A DNA stretch of 61,969 nucleotides from an uncultured Acetatifactor sp. (GTDB taxonomy: Bacteria; Bacillota; Clostridia; Lachnospirales; Lachnospiraceae), in assembly GCF_910585425.1 (NCBI RefSeq), contig NZ_CAJUCP010000022.1, forward strand, positions 1 through 61,969. Direction: 5' to 3'. A program made the translations under genes and the position numbers. This document shows, one piece after another, positions 1 to 7,898 of this stretch. Below the pieces are notes generated by a model. The model did not search any database. It was not told the origin of the DNA and saw only the letters and a list, made by a program, of their open reading frames with translations. Position 1 is the first letter of the stretch, and each line of letters begins with the position of its first letter.

Positions 1-115
1 TACTGATTTTACTTCCAGTTTGCACCATTTTTAAGTCTTTACTACCAAAAACAGGAATTATTATATAAGACATGCACTTTGCTTGTCAATCAAATTTTCC
101 TGTCGCTCAGTCCCC

Positions 116-3100
116 TCAGTGCCGCACCGAGAAATAGTTCATCAAGATTCCCTTGATATGGCTGTACCGCCTGGCGTAGGAATTCTCCACCCGAATCAGC
201 TGCAGGTTGTGGGCCGCGCAGATCTCATTCTTCTTCCGGTCACGGTTCCGCACCACCTCATCCTCGAAATGCTCCTTGCCGTCCAGTTCGATAGCCAGCA
301 CCGGCTGCTGCTCTTTCCCCTGTTTTTCGTACACCACGAAGTCGAATCGCCCAGAGCGGAACAGGCCACTTTGATCCACGTCCTCCGCAAAGACCTGGGA
401 GACGGGCACCTCCTTCTGTATGGCGAAGCGGTTCTGGGACAGCCAGATATTCTCCAGGGCGTGGTTCAGGTTCTCCAGGAAGGCCTCCTCCGTGGCCGTG
501 CTGAAGGGCTTCACCCCCAGAGCCCTGGAATTTGCCGTCTTGCGGGTAACCCGGGTCTCGCCGTTCTTCTTCACATACTCTACCAGCTCATAGAGGTCGT
601 CCTCCGTGCCCTGTCTGTGGAGCCTGTTCAGATTCGCGGAGTCGGAGAGCAGGATGAGGCGGTCCCTGGCCCGGGAGGTGGCCACGTTGATCAGCTCCTT
701 ATTGTTCTTCAGCCATTCGTATGTACCCGCCTGGGTCTGGTCGGTGATGGCTGTGGAGAACAGCACCACGTCCTTCTCATCCCCCTGAAAGGCATGCACC
801 GTGCCGCAGGACACATGGGAAAGGCCCTCCCGCTCCAGGGCCTCCTCGATGAGCTTCCTCTGGTTCACGAAAGGCGTGATGACCCCGATGCTCTGCTCCC
901 TGTGGCACCTGGCATAGCCCAGGATTTCCTCCACCTCCCCGGGGGCCGTATTGCGCAGGGCCTCCCCCCGGTTCTTTACATCCACGTACACCAGCGGGCG
1001 CGGCTCTTTGCTCTCGGAGCAGATCTGCAGCCTGGCGTTGTAATACTTCTGGTTGTTGAATTCGATAATCTTCCTGTTGCAGCGGTAGTGATTGTGCAGC
1101 AGCACCTCATCGCTGACCGCGTCGCAGGCCAGGAAGGTCTTGTAAATGGAATTCTTGCAGTAATCGTACTCCTCGGCTACATTGTACTTCTTCCGCAGCT
1201 TCCGGTTGGGCGCCTCCTCCAGGAGGATCACCGGGTTCAGCTGCTGGGGGTCCCCCACCAGCATCAGGCTCTCCCCCCGCAGGATGGGCACCAAAGATAC
1301 CGCCGTGTTGCACTGGCTGGCCTCGTCCATGATGACCATGTCGAACATGGGGCCCGGCTCCCCCAGCCTGTGGGCGGAGATGCAGGTGGTGATGATGATG
1401 GGGAAGATTTCCTGGAGTTTTTTCACGTTTGCGGTCTCTGTCAGGTATTTGGAAAAAGCGGACGTCTGCTCCTTTTCCTCCATGTCGAATAAAATTTCAC
1501 GCAATTTCATATATTTCTTATCATCCAGCTTCTTCAGATACCGGGCCGATGTGTAATAGAGATACTTGCGCAGCTCCTCCAGGTCGTTGTCCAGCAGAGC
1601 CAGGGCATCCCCGTCCGTAATCTCCCCCATCCGTCCAATCCGGTTCTGGACCTGCTGGAGCTGCCTGCCCTGGAGATCCGCCTGGAAGGGCAGCATCTCC
1701 AGGGACATCTGCATCCGGCTCTGGTACTCAAGCATCCGGTTCAGGGTCTCGCTGCGCTCCTTCAAGTCCAGCATTTCCTCGTATCTGCGCAGCAGGTTGG
1801 ACAGGTTCTTCGCCCGGTGGGCCCTGTCGTCCTTCCTCCGGTCCAGGGTGCCCTCGAATACGGTAATCCCCTGGGCCTGTTCATACAGTTCCCGGATATA
1901 CCCTATGGCCTCCTGGACCTTGTCCACGTTTCCCAGCCGCAGGACGGGAAATGGAATCCGCTTCCCCTGATATTCCATTGCTGCCAGCTTCTCGAACACC
2001 GTATTGACAGGGTGATTGTTATAGGAAGCAAAAAGTACCGTCTTTTCGTTGAAAAAGGCAGTGACGATGGTGTTGAGGATGGTATTGGTCTTCCCTGTGC
2101 CGGGCGGGCCCTGGATATAGGCCACCGGGTACTTCATGGCATTGTGGATGGCCAATAGCTGGTCCAGATTGGTCTGGCGGCCGATCAGGGCTAATGGATA
2201 GTTCTTCCTGCGCAGGGGCCTGTCCAGAAGGTCTCCGAAAAAGGCCTTCAGGGGCACCGTGGCCCTGTCCTCGTCATACATCCTGATGATGGCCTGGTAC
2301 TCCCCGTGGAGATCCAGGGCGATGTCCATCCCCAGACCGATGATGTAGGGCATGTCGTCCACCCCTGACACCCTGCCGCTGTGCTTCATGACGCAGTCCT
2401 TGATTTTCTCCTGATTCCGCTCAAAATCGCCCAGGAGCTCGTACTCGTCCCCGTCCAGGTATCTGCGGATGTTCTCCTTAGTCTCCCCGTAGCGGAATTC
2501 CGTGCAGATGGTGATGTCCTCCTCCGGGCGCAGGAGACGGCTTTTCACGTCCAGCTGGAGCTTGCGGCAGGCCAGCACATAAAGCCCCCTGGCGGTATGG
2601 ATGCTGAGTACGTTCATGGCCAGCTGCTGGATGGAGAGCCTGGCGGCCTTTTCCTTTTCTTTCTCCGTCCTCCTCTGGAAATTCCGGACAATGGCGCGGA
2701 ACTGCTCCCCGTCCAGCGGATAGCCCTCCCCGGTAAAGCTCTCCCTGTCCAGGTAACGAATCAGGGCGAAGTCTGAACGGTAGGGCACTGTGTCCATGCG
2801 GTTGCACATTTCCAGGTAATTCAGAATCTTCAGGTTGGGGGAGTTGCGGAAAAGGGATCTGTATCTGTAGGGATTCAGGTAGATGTCCTCCACCAGCTTT
2901 TCATTGACAGGCTGATAAGACCCCTCCACGATCTGAGAGGCGAGAATGGAATCTATATAGATGGTGTCATAGCTTTCCGTGGTAAACCGGCCAAGGTGCA
3001 GACCGTCTACGGACAGGGTGCGCTTTTCCGGATTCAGGCTCCGGATGCCGATCCAATACTTCGTGACCTGAACTTCTCTGTTCCTGTACTCGATCTGCAG

Positions 3101-3151
3101 CCATTTTCCCTCGTGGATGGCCCTGAAAATGTCACGGCAGATATTGTTCAT
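116..3151 (-). CDS. SF1 (UPF1-like) helicase with C-terminal DUF2726-type nuclease domain
   Basis: This 1011-residue protein is an ATP-dependent superfamily 1 helicase fused to a predicted nuclease. Residues 1-75 form a small beta-rich module that resembles a WYL domain. Walker A is GPPGTGKT (348-355), the DEAD-type motif is DEASQ (609-613), motif III is GDPQQL (633-638), and later motifs are TVHAFQGDEKDVV (784-796) and NVATSRAR (822-829). A long helical insertion (about 430-570) separates motifs I and II. The last 120 residues carry RFDFVV and AIELDGK (D937, E955, K959), the D..ExK pattern of DUF2726/PD-(D/E)XK nucleases. An AGGAG site lies 8 bases before the ATG. A cellular DNA/RNA repair role or a single-gene anti-phage role both fit; the substrate is unknown. 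The domain calls are firm, the role is inferred. Confidence 0.9.
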   Translation of the reverse strand: MNNICRDIFRAIHEGKWLQIEYRNREVQVTKYWIGIRSLNPEKRTLSVDGLHLGRFTTESYDTIYIDSILASQIVEGSYQPVNEKLVEDIYLNPYRYRSLFRNSPNLKILNYLEMCNRMDTVPYRSDFALIRYLDRESFTGEGYPLDGEQFRAIVRNFQRRTEKEKEKAARLSIQQLAMNVLSIHTARGLYVLACRKLQLDVKSRLLRPEEDITICTEFRYGETKENIRRYLDGDEYELLGDFERNQEKIKDCVMKHSGRVSGVDDMPYIIGLGMDIALDLHGEYQAIIRMYDEDRATVPLKAFFGDLLDRPLRRKNYPLALIGRQTNLDQLLAIHNAMKYPVAYIQGPPGTGKTNTILNTIVTAFFNEKTVLFASYNNHPVNTVFEKLAAMEYQGKRIPFPVLRLGNVDKVQEAIGYIRELYEQAQGITVFEGTLDRRKDDRAHRAKNLSNLLRRYEEMLDLKERSETLNRMLEYQSRMQMSLEMLPFQADLQGRQLQQVQNRIGRMGEITDGDALALLDNDLEELRKYLYYTSARYLKKLDDKKYMKLREILFDMEEKEQTSAFSKYLTETANVKKLQEIFPIIITTCISAHRLGEPGPMFDMVIMDEASQCNTAVSLVPILRGESLMLVGDPQQLNPVILLEEAPNRKLRKKYNVAEEYDYCKNSIYKTFLACDAVSDEVLLHNHYRCNRKIIEFNNQKYYNARLQICSESKEPRPLVYVDVKNRGEALRNTAPGEVEEILGYARCHREQSIGVITPFVNQRKLIEEALEREGLSHVSCGTVHAFQGDEKDVVLFSTAITDQTQAGTYEWLKNNKELINVATSRARDRLILLSDSANLNRLHRQGTEDDLYELVEYVKKNGETRVTRKTANSRALGVKPFSTATEEAFLENLNHALENIWLSQNRFAIQKEVPVSQVFAEDVDQSGLFRSGRFDFVVYEKQGKEQQPVLAIELDGKEHFEDEVVRNRDRKKNEICAAHNLQLIRVENSYARRYSHIKGILMNYFSVRH

Positions 3152-3188
3152 CGGAATGCTCCTCTTCCATGGAATGCCCTTCTTCCAT
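3132..3188 (-). CDS. Possible 18-codon leader ORF overlapping the helicase start
   Basis: A short frame starts at ATG 3188 after an AGGGAG-like site and reads MEEGHSMEEEHSDEQYLP before TGA at 3134-3132. It overlaps the helicase start codon (3151) in a different frame, so ribosomes leaving it could restart on the helicase (translational coupling). The peptide is made of two copies of a six-codon repeat (MEEGHS/MEEEHS) that also occurs at the start of the neighbouring PD-(D/E)XK gene. It may simply be a repeat that happens to be open. Confidence 0.3.
   Translation of the reverse strand: MEEGHSMEEEHSDEQYLP
3153..3188. repeat. Two tandem 18-bp units (GGAATGCYCYTCTTCCAT)
   Basis: Units at 3153-3170 and 3171-3188 differ at two positions. 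Related pairs of the same length occur at 4179-4214 and 15331-15366, each at the 5' end of a minus-strand gene, with a single unit at 7263-7280. The length is a multiple of three, so unit gain or loss would keep frame. Confidence 0.7.
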
Positions 3189-3284
3189 TGGCTCCCTGCA
3201 CCTCTTTATACATGTTTTTGCGGTTTGTCTCATGGCCGCCGGGTCTCCCTCCCTTTCAGAGCGCCGGGAGAGCGTTCTCTTCGC

Positions 3285-4226
3285 TTAAAGCTTGGCTACA
3301 TATTTGGCGCGGTCATCCACGGGAAGCTTCAATGCATCCATGGCCTGCTCGGCTGTCCATTTCATGCTGTCCATCAGGTTCTGTATGGATGCCAGGATGG
3401 CGTTTTCTCTGCCCTCAACCCTGCCCTCTGCCCTGCCTTCTGCCATTCCAGATTCTCTGCTCTTGTTTCTCTCTTCCTCGATTTCTTCCTTCATAAGCTC
3501 TCGTAGTGCATCACACATGGCAAAATCCCTCCTTACCTCATCGTAGACTTTCTCATTCGCAGAAATGCTGACCTGCAGGACTGCCTCCACATTGTCCCTG
3601 TCCCCCGGTGCCGTCAACAACGCCGCTTTGCCTATGAAAGTCCTGATATCTTCCTCTCTGGCATTTCTGGATAGAATGCGCAGCCCGCTGTGGGCCTTAG
3701 GGCTTAGCTGCCCTGTCACCACAATCTGTGTGGCGAACAGCACATTCCCCTCTATATAGTATATTCCCGGAAAACGCTGTTCAACCTTAAGTCCCGCTTT
3801 TTTCAAAGCTTTCAGCAATTCCCTGGGACATCTCTCCCGGAAAATCGATACTGTCAGCTCTTCCGCGGGAACTTCATCCACCGTCTCCCCGAATCCTTTG
3901 TACAGACATGCATATCCTATCGTCTTGTAGTAGTCGTCTATGGACAGTCCATCCTCCGGACTTTTGTACTCTACTATATTGTATCTTTTGAATATGCGCC
4001 CAATCTCATTCTCAATGCGTACATCCGCCAGCTTCTTTATAATGAGCAGATCCATCCGAAGCGGCGCTTTGCTCAGATTGTATTCTCTCTCAAACGCAAG
4101 CGCGTCTTTATTGGAAATCAATTCAAGCTCTGCCGCACTGTAGAAACCCGGGTGCCATTGAATCGTTGCCTTTTCAAAGGAATGCCCCTCTTCAAAGGAA
4201 TGCCTCTCTTCCATGTTCCCCGCCAC
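3285..4226 (-). CDS. Rpn-like PD-(D/E)XK family protein
   Basis: This is a roughly 313-residue protein of the PD-(D/E)XK type common in multiple copies in Lachnospiraceae, often annotated as hypothetical or as transposase-like nuclease. The catalytic pattern is visible as MDLLIIK followed about 25 residues later by IVEYKSPED (D..ExK). The C-terminus has the typical charged, low-complexity tail (AEGRAEGRVEGRE) followed by a short helical end. The frame is open from GTG 4235, but AGGAGG lies directly against that codon; GTG 4226 sits 8 bases from it and is the better start. The first codons contain an EERHSF/EEGHSF repeat. Rpn proteins are linked to DNA cleavage and recombination; the role of this one is unproven. 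Confidence 0.8.
   Translation of the reverse strand: MAGNMEERHSFEEGHSFEKATIQWHPGFYSAAELELISNKDALAFEREYNLSKAPLRMDLLIIKKLADVRIENEIGRIFKRYNIVEYKSPEDGLSIDDYYKTIGYACLYKGFGETVDEVPAEELTVSIFRERCPRELLKALKKAGLKVEQRFPGIYYIEGNVLFATQIVVTGQLSPKAHSGLRILSRNAREEDIRTFIGKAALLTAPGDRDNVEAVLQVSISANEKVYDEVRRDFAMCDALRELMKEEIEEERNKSRESGMAEGRAEGRVEGRENAILASIQNLMDSMKWTAEQAMDALKLPVDDRAKYVAKL
4179..4214. repeat. Two tandem 18-bp units inside the PD-(D/E)XK gene
   Basis: Units at 4179-4196 and 4197-4214 match the consensus GGAATGCCCTTCTTCCAT with a few changes. On the coding strand they give the hexapeptides EERHSF and EEGHSF near the N-terminus. Confidence 0.65.
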
Positions 4227-4320
4227 CGCAAGCACCTCCTGTCTCTACCTCCATTCTATCATCCGCCCCCCGGAAATGGCAAGTGCTTCGGTTGCTTTTT
4301 TCCGCCGATTTGTTTATAAT
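4193..4320. repeat. Copy 1 of a 128-bp duplicated segment (promoter plus 5' coding end)
   Basis: This segment is nearly identical to 7259-7387: I count three substitutions and one single-base indel. Here it holds the promoter, ribosome site and first codons of the intact PD-(D/E)XK gene. The identity stops sharply at 4320, where unrelated sequence begins. Confidence 0.95.
4253..4282 (-). promoter_or_regulatory. Promoter of the PD-(D/E)XK gene
   Basis: Reading the minus strand, TTGCCA (4282-4277) is followed 18 bases later by TAGAAT (4258-4253), then by AGGAGG and the GTG start. The same promoter is carried into the duplicate copy at 7259-7387. Confidence 0.55.
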
Positions 4321-4348
4321 CCTGTCTTTAACAGCCGCGTAGACAATG

Positions 4349-4388
4349 AATCGCTGTAACACCAGTGTTTATGCGGGCTACAGCGATT
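4349..4388. repeat. Inverted repeat, possible terminator or element end
   Basis: Perfect 10-base arms AATCGCTGTA (4349-4358) and TACAGCGATT (4379-4388) enclose a 20-base loop. It lies between the duplicated segment and decayed conjugative-element sequence, so it may belong to a mobile-element end rather than to a host gene. Confidence 0.45.
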
Positions 4389-4415
4389 TAAGCTTCAGAA
4401 ATGAAACATAGCAAT

Positions 4416-4800
4416 TTATTCCCTGCCTTTACTTCTTTTTTGGATTCCCCTCATCTTTTGTCTGGTAATGAACTGATAGTCAGTGCGGATCCCACAGGCC
4501 TCATGCAGGGCCTCCGCCTTGACATCAGCCGCCTTGAGAGGGAGGGACAACAGATGCTCATGCAGTGCCATCGTCATGAAGAGGTCTGTCAGTCCGGGGT
4601 TGCACTTGTTCACCACGAAATACATGTTGCTGTCATGCTCTCTTTCATCCAGGTTCGCATATACCGGGACGTTCGCGCCCAGTCCTTGTTGCGGCGGGAA
4701 ATGCGCCCGTCCCTATCCATATGCCTTGCCGTCACCGCCAGCACATACAGCGTCCACGGGTAGATAGGGGCGGGAAAATTATCTCACCCCTCCGTCCCTG
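4416..4800 (-). pseudogene. Frameshifted remnant of a conjugative-element accessory protein (DUF3849/DUF4316-like)
   Basis: Two frames on the minus strand read as one protein. Upstream is LYVLAVTARHMDRDGRIS; after a frameshift near 4685 it continues ANVPVYANLDEREHDSN and then MYFVVNKCNPGLTDLFMTM, ending at 4416. The NVPVY and LYVLA blocks remind me of large proteins carried on Clostridia integrative conjugative elements; this family match is from memory and is weak. No intact start or upstream gene remains. I infer a scar of a lost element. Confidence 0.4.
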
Positions 4801-4893
4801 CTCTTTGAAGTCTGTTTCGTTTGTCAGTTCCGCTTTGTTCCAATATTCGGCATTAGCTGTTTTAGTAACTGCAAAGTTGCAGTCAATCCTACT

Positions 4894-5010
4894 TTACAGT
4901 TGCCCTTTCTTCGTCAGCTTCGCAAGTCCTTTCAGGCTGTCACGCTCAATCTCCAAATTGTTGCGTTCCCTCTCTGCGTCAGAGATAATCCCGTTTTGGC
5001 GGTTTATGGA
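4894..5010 (-). pseudogene. Coiled-coil C-terminal fragment, possibly from a mobilisation protein
   Basis: The minus strand reads ISDAERERNNLEIERDSLKG and ends in LTKKGQL at a stop codon at 4894. It looks like the helical tail of a larger protein such as a relaxase, with no body upstream: the PHP gene's 3' end starts within 15 bases. The parent family cannot be named with certainty. Confidence 0.35.
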
Positions 5011-5023
5011 GAAGATTGCCAAT

Positions 5024-5983
5024 CTACCCGGCAGCCACAGAAAGGTACAGGACAGGCGAGACGCAGAGCAGCGATTCCAGTTCCAGGTTCTCTTCATAGA
5101 GCTTCGGAATAACGGGACAGGGTTCCGGCCCCTGGGCAAAGGCGGCGAGGCTGTCCCAGGAGATGCTTATGGGACGGCCGGGGACGATAGATTCCGTAAG
5201 CTTCCCGCCCGGCAGACGGAGCGTCATCAGGTATTGTTTCCCGGGATCCACAGGGCATCCGGCCTTTTTCCCATCCTGGATTTCGAAGACGGTTCTCCGC
5301 TCCCCGGGAAGGGTACGGGCCGTCAGCAGAGGGCCTTTGGAGACCCAGGTCTGGCCTGAGCGAATCGCCTCTGTCAGCGCTTCGGAGACAGGAATGCCCA
5401 TGTCCTGGATGAAGGTGGCATACCGGCCTTCGAAAGGCGCTCTATTGTGGAGATCCATGCCGGAGGTGGCGGCGATGGAGACGCCTTCCAGGACAAGGCT
5501 TTCCCAGAGCGCCAGGGCCGGCAGGTTGACGGCGTGGAGCGGCTCCGGATTGTTGAAGATTTCTATGAAATCCACTGCGCTGTAGTCCGTCATATGCATC
5601 TCAAAACGGCATCCCGTGGCAAAGGGATAGCCGAAAGAGAAAGGATGGGCAATGCCCGCCAGAGCGCCCGTTCCGCGGATCTGCCTGAAGATCAGCTCCG
5701 GATTCCCGGAATCGATGGAGTCCCAGGGCACATATTCCGACAGGTTCAGGCACAGGATATGGCCGTAGTAAGTGGTATATTCCATGCCGTAGATGCACTG
5801 GACGGGGGCTGGGCAGTCCTTCAGCAGGGCCGCCATTTTCTTGTGTCCGGAGATGGTATTGTGGTCGGTGAGCGCGAATCCATCCACTTTGTTCTCCGCC
5901 ATGTAATCCAGCAGTTCCGCACAGGTGATGGAAGCGTCGGACTCTGTGGTGTGGTTGTGAAGCTCCAGTCTTAAGAACGTCAT
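5024..5983 (-). CDS. PHP-domain metal-dependent phosphoesterase
   Basis: This 319-residue protein has the N-terminal PHP signature LELHNHTTESDASIT (metal-binding His pair, about residues 8-10), FALTDHNTISG (about 36-46), GMEYTTYYGHILCLNL, GIAHPFSF and, near the end of the domain, ATSGMDLHNR. These are the usual metal ligands of PHP phosphoesterases, which cleave phosphate esters of small molecules or nucleic acids. AGGAGG lies 9 bases before the ATG. Its start overlaps the stop of the upstream gene by 4 bases (ATGA), so the two are co-translated. The last residues (LLCVSPVLYLSVAAG) abut decayed element sequence and may not be the ancestral C-terminus. Confidence 0.85.
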   Translation of the reverse strand: MTFLRLELHNHTTESDASITCAELLDYMAENKVDGFALTDHNTISGHKKMAALLKDCPAPVQCIYGMEYTTYYGHILCLNLSEYVPWDSIDSGNPELIFRQIRGTGALAGIAHPFSFGYPFATGCRFEMHMTDYSAVDFIEIFNNPEPLHAVNLPALALWESLVLEGVSIAATSGMDLHNRAPFEGRYATFIQDMGIPVSEALTEAIRSGQTWVSKGPLLTARTLPGERRTVFEIQDGKKAGCPVDPGKQYLMTLRLPGGKLTESIVPGRPISISWDSLAAFAQGPEPCPVIPKLYEENLELESLLCVSPVLYLSVAAG

Positions 5984-6492
5984 GACAGTTCTCCTCCTTT
6001 GTCCGTTTCCTCTTTTTCACCCGCTTTCTTTCCGGTCACTGTCACGGTGTACGGGGTATCGTCCATGAGAATCTGAAATGCCAGAACCGTCACCTTCAGC
6101 ACGCCTTTCATGGGCATCTCGGGCATCAGGCAGCCTTCGGAAAGGGCATCCGTGCCGAAATGCATGTGGCGGCAGGTCAGTTGTTTGTGGATACAGCCGA
6201 TGAAACAATCGTTGAGCATGGCGGATATATGGATTTCCGTCTTTGTCTCTTTGAAAAAAAGTCCAGCCAGTTCTTCCCTGCCCAGGCCTTCATAGTCCCT
6301 GGTGTCATAGTGGCTGCGGCAGTAATCCATCAGCTCCTCCACCGGCACCTGGTCCGGGGAATCGTAGTGCTGTTTTTCAAAAGTAAGGCAGATGTCCAGT
6401 TCTTCCAGGGCATAGGGCAGGCAGAAAGTATAGGTAATCTGCCCGATGAATTCCCTGCTCAGCAGTCCTTTGGCCTGATATAGTTGCTGCAT
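5980..6492 (-). CDS. Conserved hypothetical protein co-transcribed with the PHP phosphoesterase
   Basis: This 170-residue, probably cytosolic protein has no domain I can name with confidence. It is acidic in its middle (LEELDICLTFEKQHYD) and has a beta-rich C-terminal half (GVLKVTVLAFQILMDDTPYT). An AGGAAAGGACA-type site precedes ATG 6492. The 4-base ATGA overlap with the downstream PHP gene is the best clue: the two products probably act together on the same substrate. Confidence 0.7.
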   Translation of the reverse strand: MQQLYQAKGLLSREFIGQITYTFCLPYALEELDICLTFEKQHYDSPDQVPVEELMDYCRSHYDTRDYEGLGREELAGLFFKETKTEIHISAMLNDCFIGCIHKQLTCRHMHFGTDALSEGCLMPEMPMKGVLKVTVLAFQILMDDTPYTVTVTGKKAGEKEETDKGGELS

Positions 6493-6945
6493 TGTCCTTT
6501 CCTCCTCTCATCCTTGCCGGGGGCTCTCTGATGATCTATGTACTATGATAGATGAAAAAGGCCATCCTGTAAATGGTGAAAAAGATACACGGCAGTAAAA
6601 AAATTTCAGACGTGTGGCAGCCGCTATCATGGCCACCGCGCAAGAGCCGATATACTTATAAAAATATATAATTTTGCGGCATTCGTCAGGTCGCGGAAAC
6701 CGGCAAGCCATCGCGCATGGCAAATCATGGAATATGGCAAGTCATGGAACTGGTGAGCCACAGGAACCAGTGAGTCATGGAACACAGCAAGTCATAGATC
6801 CTGGCAAGTCATGGGACGCGGTTTTATGCTGGTGCACGCATAGGATCTGACCCATTGCAAACGGAACGCATATTTTATGCAGCCCAGAACTTCAAGGCGA
6901 AGAAGCATGGGGCGCTATGTCCTGAAAAACGAGGAGGGAATCAAA
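6493..6945. other. Gene-free stretch with a degenerate tandem repeat
   Basis: No convincing coding frame was seen. The first 200 bases are AT-rich in patches; 6702-6820 is a degenerate 17-bp tandem repeat (listed separately). The right edge holds the ribosome site of the next small gene. Confidence 0.6.
6702..6820. repeat. About seven degenerate 17-bp tandem units (GGCAAGTCATGGAANNN)
   Basis: Successive units read GGCAAGCCATCGCGCAT, GGCAAATCATGGAATAT, GGCAAGTCATGGAACT, GGTGAGCCACAGGAACCA, GTGAGTCATGGAACACA, GCAAGTCATAGATCCT and GGCAAGTCATGGGACGC. Unit length stays at 16-18 bases although bases vary, which indicates old slippage. No gene function is implied. Confidence 0.7.
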
Positions 6946-7143
6946 ATGCGATTTGTACATATAACGAAACTGGAGGAAGCGATTCCAGCGCTGCGCTGTG
7001 GCGGCGGGCACGGAGACAGGGAGGCGCTGCGAAACCAGATTAACCGGCTGGGATATGCCCTGAAAGAGGACTTCCAGTTTGACGTGGACGCATTCGCCGG
7101 TGCTGTTTTTTCTACCGTTGTGAAGTTGTTGGAAAAGCGATAA
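6946..7143 (+). CDS. Small hypothetical protein, 65 aa
   Basis: GAGGAGGG lies just before ATG 6946, so I start here rather than at the upstream in-frame ATG 6877, which has no ribosome site. The product begins MRFVHITKLEEAIPALRCGG and ends in a helix (FAGAVFSTVVKLLEKR). Domain unknown. It stands alone beside mobile-element remnants, which suggests an accessory gene. Confidence 0.5.
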   Translation: MRFVHITKLEEAIPALRCGGGHGDREALRNQINRLGYALKEDFQFDVDAFAGAVFSTVVKLLEKR

Positions 7144-7258
7144 AATTGGGGCAGGGGCAGTTTAAAATAGTTTGTGTCTTAGGTAAAAAATGGCTCCTTT
7201 TTGGTAAGAATCAAGATATGGAAATTCTTATCGAAAAGGAGTATTTATATGCCAGCAG
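7144..7258 (+). mobile_element. Possible left-end remnant of an IS256-like insertion sequence
   Basis: The stretch starts with GGGGCAGGGGCAG and a GTTTGTGTC motif. It then carries a strong imperfect hairpin with 17-base arms (7194-7210 and 7225-7241, two mismatches, 14-base loop) directly before a possible start ATGCCAGCAGCA at 7250. This layout resembles the left end of some IS256-family elements, but the identification is from memory. The presumed coding sequence is broken after four codons by the duplicated segment that begins at 7259. Confidence 0.35.
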
Positions 7259-7387
7259 CAAAGGAATGCCCCTCTTCCATGTTCCCCGCCACCGCAAGCA
7301 CCTCCTGTCTGTACCTCCATTCTATCATCCGTCCCCCCGGAAATGGCAAGTGCTTCGGTTGCTTTTTTCCGCCGATTTGTTTATAAT
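7259..7387. repeat. Copy 2 of the duplicated segment
   Basis: This matches 4193-4320 almost base for base, including the promoter and first codons of the PD-(D/E)XK gene, but the rest of that gene is absent: the frame meets the IS-like sequence and stops. Its right edge (7387) is exactly where a sugar-permease gene is truncated. It therefore marks a recombination or insertion junction. Confidence 0.95.
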
Positions 7388-7663
7388 AGATAAAACCACC
7401 GTATTCTTCATGACCCGCAGCATATTAGCGCTGTCAGATAAAATCAGCTCGAAGTATTTCAGCCCCACGAAAGGAGATTCCTTTAAGGAGATTCCCGGAA
7501 TGTAATCCAGAAAGGCCAGAATCCATCCGGCAATGGGCACATACCCGAATGCAATCACCAATACCAGGCAGGGCAATAGATAGATCAATAGCCTGTAATC
7601 CTTCTTCACTTTTTTGGATGGCCCGGCTGATTTGCCTGCTGACAGACCCTTTTGCATTGTCAT
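7388..7663 (-). pseudogene. 5' fragment of an LplB-type sugar ABC permease
   Basis: About 90 N-terminal residues remain. A charged start (SKKVKKDYRLL) is followed by a first membrane helix (LLPCLVLVIAFGYVPIAGWI), then DYIPGISLKESPFVGLKYFE and the start of the second helix (MKNTVVLS). This is the usual opening of LplB/YtcP-type permeases. The frame then runs into the duplicated segment at 7387 and stops about 20 codons later, so the permease core and EAA loop are missing. No partner permease or binding protein adjoins it. Confidence 0.8.
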
Positions 7664-7898
7664 TCCCCTCGCTCTCCTATCCTCTTAATTCCAGTGCGCC
7701 TCAGACAGGAACCGCTTCGCTAGCCCCATCGTCATAGTCCTATTATAGGAATTCCGTCTCCGCATAGCCATGGAATTCCATCTCCTGCGCTTGTACTTTT
7801 ATTCTGTCCGGAAAAGAGGGGTAGGCAAAAACCGAAATTTTATTGGATTTCCTGTACTTTTTTCAGATAGGGGAAAATGAATCCGCAAAAATATTACA

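Noticed and set aside
83..1492. Long open plus-strand frame (469 codons) opposite the helicase
   Set aside because: It is the antisense of a well-supported helicase gene; its composition (His/Leu/Gly/Val-rich) is that of a shadow frame and no family motif appears.
3285..4235. PD-(D/E)XK gene and helicase considered as a toxin-antitoxin or restriction pair
   Set aside because: The 130-base gap, separate promoters and lack of methylase or specificity motifs give no support for a restriction system; kept as independent genes.
6702..6820. Regular 17-bp array considered as CRISPR or phage att cluster
   Set aside because: Units are degenerate and contiguous with no unique spacers, so it is a decayed tandem repeat.
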